This document shows positions 57,161-64,000 of a stretch of DNA of 64,000 bases, one piece after another. Position 1 is the stretch's first letter. Every line of letters starts with the position of its first letter. The DNA is from Leguminivora glycinivorella. Taxonomy: Eukaryota; Arthropoda; Insecta; Lepidoptera; Tortricidae. A program made the translations under genes and the position numbers. The notes under the pieces are model-generated. The model searched no databases and had not been told where the DNA came from. It saw only the letters and a program-made list of their open reading frames with translations. Location: positions 19,825,772 to 19,889,771 of the forward strand of contig NC_062987.1 in the NCBI RefSeq assembly GCF_023078275.1, written 5' to 3'.

Positions 57161-57732
57161 AAAACCGACCAAGAGCGTGTCGGGCCACGCTCAGTGTAGG
57201 GTTCCGTAGTTTTCCGTATTTTTCTCAAAAACTACTAAACCTATTAAGTTCAAAACAATTTTCCTAGAAAGTTTTTATGTTCTACTTTTGTGATTTTTTT
57301 CATATTTTTTAAACATATGGTTCAAAAATTAGAGGGGGGGGACGCACTTTTTTTCCTTTAGGAGCGATTATTTCCTAAAATATTAATATTATAAAAAAAC
57401 GATCTTAGTAAACCCTTATTCATTTTTAAATACCTATCCAACAATATATCACATGTTGGGGTTGGAATGAAAAAAAATATCAGCCCCCACTTTACATGTA
57501 GGGGGGGTGCCCTAACGAAACATTTTTTTCCACTTTTTATTTTTGCACTTTGTTGGCGTGAATTTCAGCTTTCTAGTGCTAACGGTTACTGAGATTATCC
57601 GCGGACGGACGGACGGACGGACGGACGGACGGACGGACGGACGGACGGACGGACGGACGGACGGACGGACGGACGGACAGACAGACATGGCGAAACTATA
57701 AGGGTTCCTAGTTGACTACGGAACCCTAAAAA
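57161..57732 (+). repeat. GGTTCCGTAG dispersed element with expanded GGAC microsatellite
   Basis: Same family, lying just upstream of the opsin start exon in gene orientation; about 19 GGAC units at 57602-57678. Confidence 0.8.
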
Positions 57733-57899
57733 GGGAGTGTTTTAATACACGAGTTACGAATTTCCTTTTCGCACGTGTGTCGTGCGACGTTTTTCAATAC
57801 AGATGGCCCTCCGAAATTTCCACCTGACAAGAAATGAACAACTTCTCGCACTATAGTGCGTAAAAAAAATCTCCATCTGTACTGAAAATTATGTTCTGT

Positions 57900-58585
57900 A
57901 TCTTTTATCCGTTGCTTCGTTGCTTAATTAAATTGTCTAACTCTAAACATTTTACGAGCAGGTTTATCAGAAACCACAAATATCAATTAAGCCAGAAATT
58001 GGAGTCCCAATATTGAACTTATCACGTTTTTACATCCAATCTCGGTTTTTCGGAGCGTCTACCATGAGAGTTTGTCTTGTCTACTCGCTTTTCGGCTCGT
58101 TTAAAAAAAAACAACGCTCGTGATTTAATGCCTCTCATTATGCACCAGTCATATAATTATTACTCGGTAGCCTAAACGTCATGCAACTTTTGTGGTCGCG
58201 ATTTCGGGAATCAAAACATAGCATCTAATAGTTGTTCAGTGTAACATACAATTTCATTTTATATTTACATACTACAAATGTATTTTTTTGCAGAAAACTT
58301 AAACTCTTATAATTTTACTTTCCTTTATTTTGGCCTCAGAAATGGGTGTTTCTGACTCATAGAATCATTCGAGTTTCTGATGTGTGCCTATTACCACAGA
58401 ATATATAATAAGTATTACAAAATCACCCTGTATTTTCATTAGTCTAGGTATTAGTGCATATGAAGTTAGTTAACTCTAGTAATTTCACACTTCAAGGCAC
58501 ATGCCCAATTAGTGCAAATTTGCTGACAGAATTTAGCGATCCAGTCTTACCGAAATTTAGTTGAAAAAATATAAACTATTTACAA
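57900..58585. other. No gene recognised upstream of the opsin start exon
   Basis: AT-rich. A 5' UTR exon or promoter of the opsin gene could lie here or further right but cannot be identified. Confidence 0.4.
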
Positions 58586-58586
58586 G

Positions 58587-58890
58587 CTTTTATTCAACTT
58601 GCCTTGTTAGTATGTTAGTGTGCATCAAAACGTAGAAGCTAGTTTTGACCCACTTCCCGGTTTCCGATTAAGCTGAAATTTTGCACACATATGTAAATTA
58701 CGTGACAATGCTATATTATGGAATTATGGAGCTGATCTGATGATGGAGCAGAAAGGTGGTCATAGGAACTCTGTCATGAAACGTCGTATCCCCATCGAGT
58801 AAGGGGTTTTTAGAAACGTCTCGGAGAGCAGTAGATGACTGTTGAAAGAAAGGTACAGTCGGCGATAAAAGCTTGTGCCAAAAATGAAAT
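58587..58890 (+). repeat. Dispersed repeat G
   Basis: Uninterrupted copy of the 63297 repeat. Confidence 0.78.
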
Positions 58891-58944
58891 TTTTGCAAAA
58901 AGCTTATTTCCTTCTTATAGCTTCAGAAGGGCGTTTTTCTAAAA

Positions 58945-59245
58945 AAAACCCGAATATCGAATTTCACCAGATCTGGACGTGTTTGGGCTCATTCTTTTCA
59001 GAAGCACGAGCTGATTCGATCCCTAAAAACGACCTTCGATCGATAAAAAAATGTGTCCTTTTTTTTCTTGTTGGTCTCGATTTTAGTATGAACTGACTAC
59101 GGGCGTGTCGTATTAGAACCTCGAATTTTGTATGGAAAATTTGGGACACATTTTTTACCACCGGGATCGAACCAGCTCATAATTCTGAGAAAAATGAGCC
59201 CAAACACGTCCAGATTTGTTGAAATTCAATATTCGGGATGTTTTT
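58945..59245. repeat. Foldback repeat with AGATCTGGACGTGTTTGGGC arms
   Basis: CCAGATCTGGACGTGTTTGG at 58967-58987 returns as CCAAACACGTCCAGATTTG at 59199-59218. Confidence 0.65.
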
Positions 59246-59527
59246 GAAAATCACCCAGAAATGGTGTTTAGAATCTTGCGAGTTCAAGATTCAACAATTG
59301 AATCTTTATTCATGGTAAACACATAAGTATTACATACATTTTACAATTAATATTAAAAAATGTATGACGGGTTTACCACGAAATGGTCCCGTTCTAGCAT
59401 AGATGCTGACCCAGGGGTCAGCGCTGATCTTCCGGCGAAACCACTTTGTGGGCCACGAACGCAGCTGTACGGCCTGCCCCTCCGAAACATCTGAACGCGG
59501 CCACAGTTCCTCATGTTACAGTGTCTA

Positions 59528-59690
59528 CATATTTCCTGAGTCATGGATGTTTTCTAGTTATGTATATAAGTATGTATTTATCTATTTAAGTATGTATATC
59601 GTCGCTTAGCACCCATAGTACAAGCTTTGCTTAGTTTGGGGCTAAGTTGATCTGTGTAAGGTGTCCCCAATATTTATATATTTATTTATA
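59528..59690 (+). mobile_element. SINE-A, 3' part
   Basis: From TTCCTGAGTCATGGATG through GCTTTGCTTAGTTTGGGGC to ATTT-rich tail; the tRNA-like head is missing. A LINE 3' fragment follows directly. Confidence 0.75.
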
Positions 59691-59702
59691 TTTATATTAC
59701 GG

Positions 59703-59850
59703 ATCGAATGGACGCCGTCCTGCTGGTCACCCAAAACATCGTTGGGCGGATAGAGTGGAGGTAGACCTCCGTGAGCTCGGCGTTTGCGAAAGCTGGCGCG
59801 ATACCGCTCAAGACCGAGCAAAATGGCGTGCTCTGGGTAGTCTGGCTGGC
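59703..59850 (+). pseudogene. LINE C-terminal fragment
   Basis: Plus strand reads GRRPAGHPKHRWADRVEVDL then SWRDTAQDRAKWRALGS. Same family as 53882-54118 in the other orientation, joined to a SINE-A tail on its left. Confidence 0.8.
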
Positions 59851-59934
59851 GGCAGGCTTGTGTCGTTCACGAACTATGAACTGTTAGGAATAAAATCCCA
59901 TCAATGACCGAAATGAACTGAATCTTTCCGTGCT

Positions 59935-61210
59935 CTGAGAATCGGTCTTTGCTCATTTAGTTCAGTATAGGATCGGCGAGCGCGAGCGGTTTGGATCGAG
60001 AACGAGCGTGTGACTGCGCCGACCGAGAGCGAGAGCTACTTAGCAGAGCTACAAAAAAAGTCAAGTTTTCATAAGGACTGTATCGTTAAGTATAAGGACA
60101 AAACAAACCTCGTCTAAATGTTGACATGTGTATAATTTTGTATTATTATGTTCCGAGAGTATGATCTTAAGGTATTGGTAAGTACTATTTGATATAAGAA
60201 TGTCTGATATTTTTTTTTATTTTAGGGACTTTATGGTACTTTCATTAAGGTCTAGCAAATAAATTTCGGACAACCCCTATCTGGCTTAATTTGAGAATAT
60301 TTCAATGACTCTTTGTACGATTTCAACAAACAAAGGTTAATATGCTGCCAAAATATATTCTTTAAGAGTCTTCTTCATGGTTTTTCCAATTGGGTACTTG
60401 TAGAATAAATGCGGCGAATTTATATAATTTAGAAAAACGCAATTTTGAGCAACGTTCCGGATTGCCGTAAATTTTTGATGCTAGCAGGATGAGAGAAACA
60501 GATAAAAAAATTAGCCATAGGCCAAAGTCTAATTGACATTCATGGTGTTTGAACAGTGCTTAAACCAGATCAATATAAACAATGTATGATAGTCAAATTC
60601 GACATCGAAGTCGGAGTTAGAGTAAGCACCGTGCCACATTCTCTAAATGGCCGCCATACACAGATCCTGAACTATATTTTTTTAAAATAACAGTGGCTAG
60701 ACTATGTCCAGATATTCTGCTTTGTGGATCATGTGTCGTTGAGGTTCGCACCATACAATTTTTTTTCGCAATCGTATCGTCTTTTACGCACTTTGTAAAT
60801 TTTCTAGTAGCATTTGTCCGGAATCGTAATTGGTACTCGGGAGGATTAAGTCAATACTGTCTAAACCATATGCTTTACGACGAGTTTCTAGGACAAAATG
60901 TGTACCTTATTATGTGCCTTATTAAGCCCATGGCTTGTTATAAGAAAAAAATATAATAGCAAATAAATACGGCTACTCAAAGTTGTCTTCATACTTAACG
61001 ATACAGTCTTTATTAAACTTCGGTTACTTACAACCTTTCGACCCGGAATGTTACTATCTGTGGACTATTCGTATCATTTTGACACTATTCGGTCCCATTC
61101 GTTCTGATCTTTCCGACCGCAGTGGTCGCTGGTCTGGCTGAACTAAATGAGCAAAAGACCTAAAAGAGCGAACTAGTTCGTGGGAGCGATTGAACGAGAT
61201 CGGAGCGCTC
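59935..61210. mobile_element. Nested foldback structure
   Basis: Outer pair: GGTCTTTGCTCATTTAGTTCAG near 59944 and its complement near 61136-61160. Inner pair: GGACTGTATCGTTAAGTATA near 60078-60108 and its complement near 60985-61010, bounding about 930 bp of AT-rich DNA with no clear transposase. Confidence 0.6.
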
Positions 61211-61694
61211 CGATCAACGAACGAAACGGCACAAGCCTAACAAACGCTCACGAAATGCTCGTAGATATCTATGTCTATGGCTCTTGCGTGTTGGCATGAC
61301 AGAGCCAGACTACCTTTCGCGGAGTTTTCGTTTCGCGTCGCAGAAATGCCAATCGGCTACGGCACCGGTGTTGGAGGCCAAAACTCAATTTGGGCTGGAT
61401 TTTTTTTTTGGTTGTATATGGTAAACTAATTTTGATGTAATAGCACACCTCGGACACTGGCGATCAAATATATGAAAGAGGCGCGTTCCTAGCACACAGT
61501 CTAAGCTCGTGTAGGTGAACGCGTACTATGCTTGTATGAGTGAGATATGACAGGTCGACTGTTCACGTTTTTGACAGGCGGTAACTGTGAGGTAACCGAG
61601 AGGGGGTGGGCGGCGCTTTCAGCGGTGAGCGGGAGTGGCCATACTGTACGATAGTACTCTTTATTATACTGTGGTAATAGGCTACTTGACCCTT

Positions 61695-61980
61695 TTTAGG
61701 GTTCCGTAGTCAACTAGGAACCCTTATAGTTTCGCCATGTCTGTCTGTCCGTCCGTCCGTCCGTCCGTCCGCGGATAATCTCAGTAACAGTTAGCACTAG
61801 AAAGCTGAAATTTGGTACTAATATGTATATCAATCACGCCAACAAAGTGCAAAAATAAAAAATGGAAAAAAATGTTTTATTAGGGTACCCCCCCTACATG
61901 TAAAGTGGGGGCTGATATTTTTTTTCATTCTAACCCGAACCCTACACTGAGCGTGGCCCGACACGCTCTTGGCCGGTTTT
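61695..61980 (-). repeat. GGTTCCGTAG element, internally deleted
   Basis: Reverse orientation. Shorter relatives: 21590-21763 (-) and 4433-4845 (diverged); a fragment at 21224-21405. Confidence 0.75.
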
Positions 61981-62129
61981 AAAGTCTATTTTATATTATT
62001 TATTACTGTCCAATTGACCGAAAAAAAAAATACTACCATATTTTAATTACGACTTGAAAACCACAAAAAAACATTTAAGTATAGACATAGACATAGACAT
62101 AGAATGGCTTTATTTAATATCACAAATTT

Positions 62130-63290
62130 CACAATGTTACAATGTTAAAATTAAAATAATTAGGTCAAACATGGATAAAGTTTACTTTAACTTAATTAGG
62201 TAAAAACATCATTAGCCATGTTGATCTATAGATTGTCTGCGCATGACGTAAATCGAATTGAACACAAAATTTTCTGACATTTAAGTTATGAGGCATAAAG
62301 TTCATCATGTCAGTGATTGACTCGGCATGAACTTAAGTTAGGTTCTATGACGTCACTACACGTCTGACAGCGTTTTCGGTGGCCAAAGTTAAAATAAATA
62401 TTACACACATTTTTAATCGAAAATACGTAGCCACCATACACCTTTAATATCCAAAATCTATAAAATTGGTTTCTTATGTCAAATACTACAGGAAACAATC
62501 ACTTTTTGTGCCAAATTCGATAAGAGTCTAGTAGCGTATTGTGTTTGGTCATAAAATATATGTATTTGTTACCATAATGTTTATTTTAAGTTTAGTTATA
62601 GTATTGTATACTGTATGAAATATTCTACATAATGTTATATTAAGTTCGTATTTGGGCTGCCAGCCTAGTAAGGTATTAGTATTAGTGCATGTGAAGTCAG
62701 TTAAATATCTAGATATTTCACACTTCAAGGAATGCGTCCAATTAGTGCAAATCCTGTAACGGAATACACAATCCGTTTCCGCTTGACGTATGCTCCGATG
62801 TTCATTTTGATGAAATGTAATCCTGTTGTGGCAGGACTGGCAGTTAGCTGCTTATACAGTGTGTGTATTCCATACGGGCGAATATTTTAATAACGATTAA
62901 TATCGGATCTAAGCAGCCTAACTACATTGTTTTTTTTTGAATAGATGAGATTTTTTTTCATACATAATAATTCAGAACGCCCACTTCCACATTAATTAGC
63001 GTACCTACCTATCTGTCATGTGACAGATGACGTTTATGTCATATGACATTAAGTTGGACGGCATTGCCGCTTGGTAAGATTAAAAAAAAAGTTACTCTTA
63101 ATTAAATAACACTTTTTAACAAAATGATTATCCTGTACGGTTCCTATGATCAGATTCTTTAACTGAATCCACACGCTGCATAACATCGATGCTGGCAATT
63201 AATGTCATTAGGGACAAATACCTACTTGTGAGGAAAGCCAAAACAAAATTTACTAAAAATCATAGCTCATTATTTTTATTTATAAAGACG
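62130..63290. other. No gene recognised
   Basis: AT-rich. GTGACAGATGACGTTTATGTCATATGACA at about 63018-63050 holds short nested palindromes. Confidence 0.45.
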
Positions 63291-63296
63291 ATTTTT

Positions 63297-63700
63297 TATA
63301 AGCTTTTATTCAACTTGCTCAAGATAGAAAGGCGTGGAAGGATCTTGTGGAGGCCCTATGCACCTATGGGGTGCCCTTGGACGATCAACAACAACAATTC
63401 AACTTGCCTTGTTAGTATGTTAGTGTGCGTCAAAACGTAGAAGCTTTTGACCCACTTCCCGGTTTCAGATTGAGCTGAAATTTTGCACACATATGTAAAT
63501 CACCTGACAATGCAATATTATGGTATCATGCAGCTGATATGATGATAAAGCAGAAAGGTGGTCATAGAAACTCTGTCATGAAACGTCGTATCCCCATCGA
63601 ATAAGGGGTTTTCAGAAACGTCTCGGAGAGCAGTAGATGACTGTTGAAAGAAAGATCCAGTCGGCGATAAAAACTTGTGCCAAAAATAAAAAAAATGCAA
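63297..63700 (+). repeat. Dispersed repeat G, interrupted
   Basis: AGCTTTTATTCAACTTGC, then CCACTTCCCGGTTTCAGATT to CGATAAAAACTTGTGCCAAAA. Other copies: 58587-58890 (+), 32060-32365 (-), fragment 10283-10400 (-). Confidence 0.78.
63319..63396 (+). mobile_element. 78-bp LINE 3'-end insertion with CAA tail
   Basis: Reads QDRKAWKDLVEALCTYGVPL, a LINE C-terminus, then (CAA)n. Flanked by the 11-bp duplication ATTCAACTTGC (63308-63318 and 63397-63407). It interrupts the dispersed repeat 63297-63700. Confidence 0.88.
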
Positions 63701-63916
63701 AAAAGTTATTTAAGTAGATTTATGCTTTTGAAATATTCATATTTGGCTCTGCTGGCTCGGTTACCTCTGGAAACTATGAGAGAGGACGTGACGTGGGAAG
63801 AGTATAATTATGTGGCTAACATTCTTTTTGGTCAGACTGTAGCGTAATTATATTCCTACAGTACAGTACAGTCGAGTTCAGAAATATGTGTACATTTTTG
63901 ACATCATTGCAACGAG

Positions 63917-64000
63917 TTCAGCACGGGTAGCATGGTCGCGCGATAGACGATAAAATATCAGGCCGTCCCTATCGCACTATTACTAAGTGCGATAGGGACG
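63917..64000. mobile_element. GGTCGCGCGATAA element cut by the window end
   Basis: GCACGGGTAGCATGGTCGC onward, with an internal inverted pair GTCCCTATCGCAC / GTGCGATAGGGAC at the end of the window. Confidence 0.7.

Noticed and set aside
60620..60670. Tc1/mariner C-terminus (GGHLENV on the minus strand)
   Set aside because: Only about seven residues fit and upstream translation shows no transposase blocks; it could be chance.

Overview
The window looks like intronic and intergenic DNA from a moth or butterfly (Lepidoptera). Three things suggest this: two exons of a ciliary-type insect opsin (pteropsin-like) on the minus strand, tRNA-derived SINEs and other dispersed repeats of lepidopteran type, and a very high load of small DNA transposons in an AT-rich background. 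Species cannot be named from this reading. All family assignments rest on motifs, terminal repeats and target-site duplications (TSDs) read by eye. No database was consulted.

Host gene. The only convincing host coding sequence is a split opsin on the minus strand. The start exon is at 56873-57088 (ATG at 57041-57043) and the next exon is at 31739-31898, about 25 kb away. Splice sites and reading phase agree. Later exons were not found and probably lie left of the window. The intron is packed with mobile elements. Both exons have decayed partial duplicates next to them: one of the start exon at 56293-56440, fused to a LINE reverse-transcriptase fragment, and several of exon 2 at 31313-31713.

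Region by region. 1-9 kb: foldback MITEs, a 3' LINE fragment (about 4985-5880) and dispersed repeats. 9.2-10.9 kb: a SINE split by a 1370-bp P-element-like transposon that keeps half a THAP domain. 13.3-20.9 kb: a four-level nest in which a SINE holds a DNA transposon, which holds a complete Ty3/gypsy element (mdg1/412-like, 212-bp LTRs identical by eye), whose integrase is split by a 335-bp foldback insert. 21-31 kb: SINEs, a ~500-bp repeat family, and TTA-flanked and TA-flanked MITEs. 32-34.7 kb: repeats and a hAT-like element. 34.9-41.2 kb: a LINE reverse-transcriptase fragment cut by two head-to-tail Helitrons (2768 and 3136 bp). 42-48.5 kb: repeats, second copies of both 8-bp-TSD transposon families, and a 162-bp perfect tandem duplication. 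49.2-51.4 kb: AT-rich sequence without recognisable repeats. 51.6-52.6 kb: a possible Mutator-like element with a 55-56-bp minisatellite containing CCTAA repeats. 53-64 kb: more LINE ends, SINEs, the opsin start exon and nested foldbacks.

No bacterial genes, CRISPR array, rRNA or functional tRNA gene was seen. Most open reading frames over 60 codons here are chance frames inside repeats. The clearest biology is a datable stack of insertions: intact TSDs and interrupted hosts let the order of transposition be read directly.
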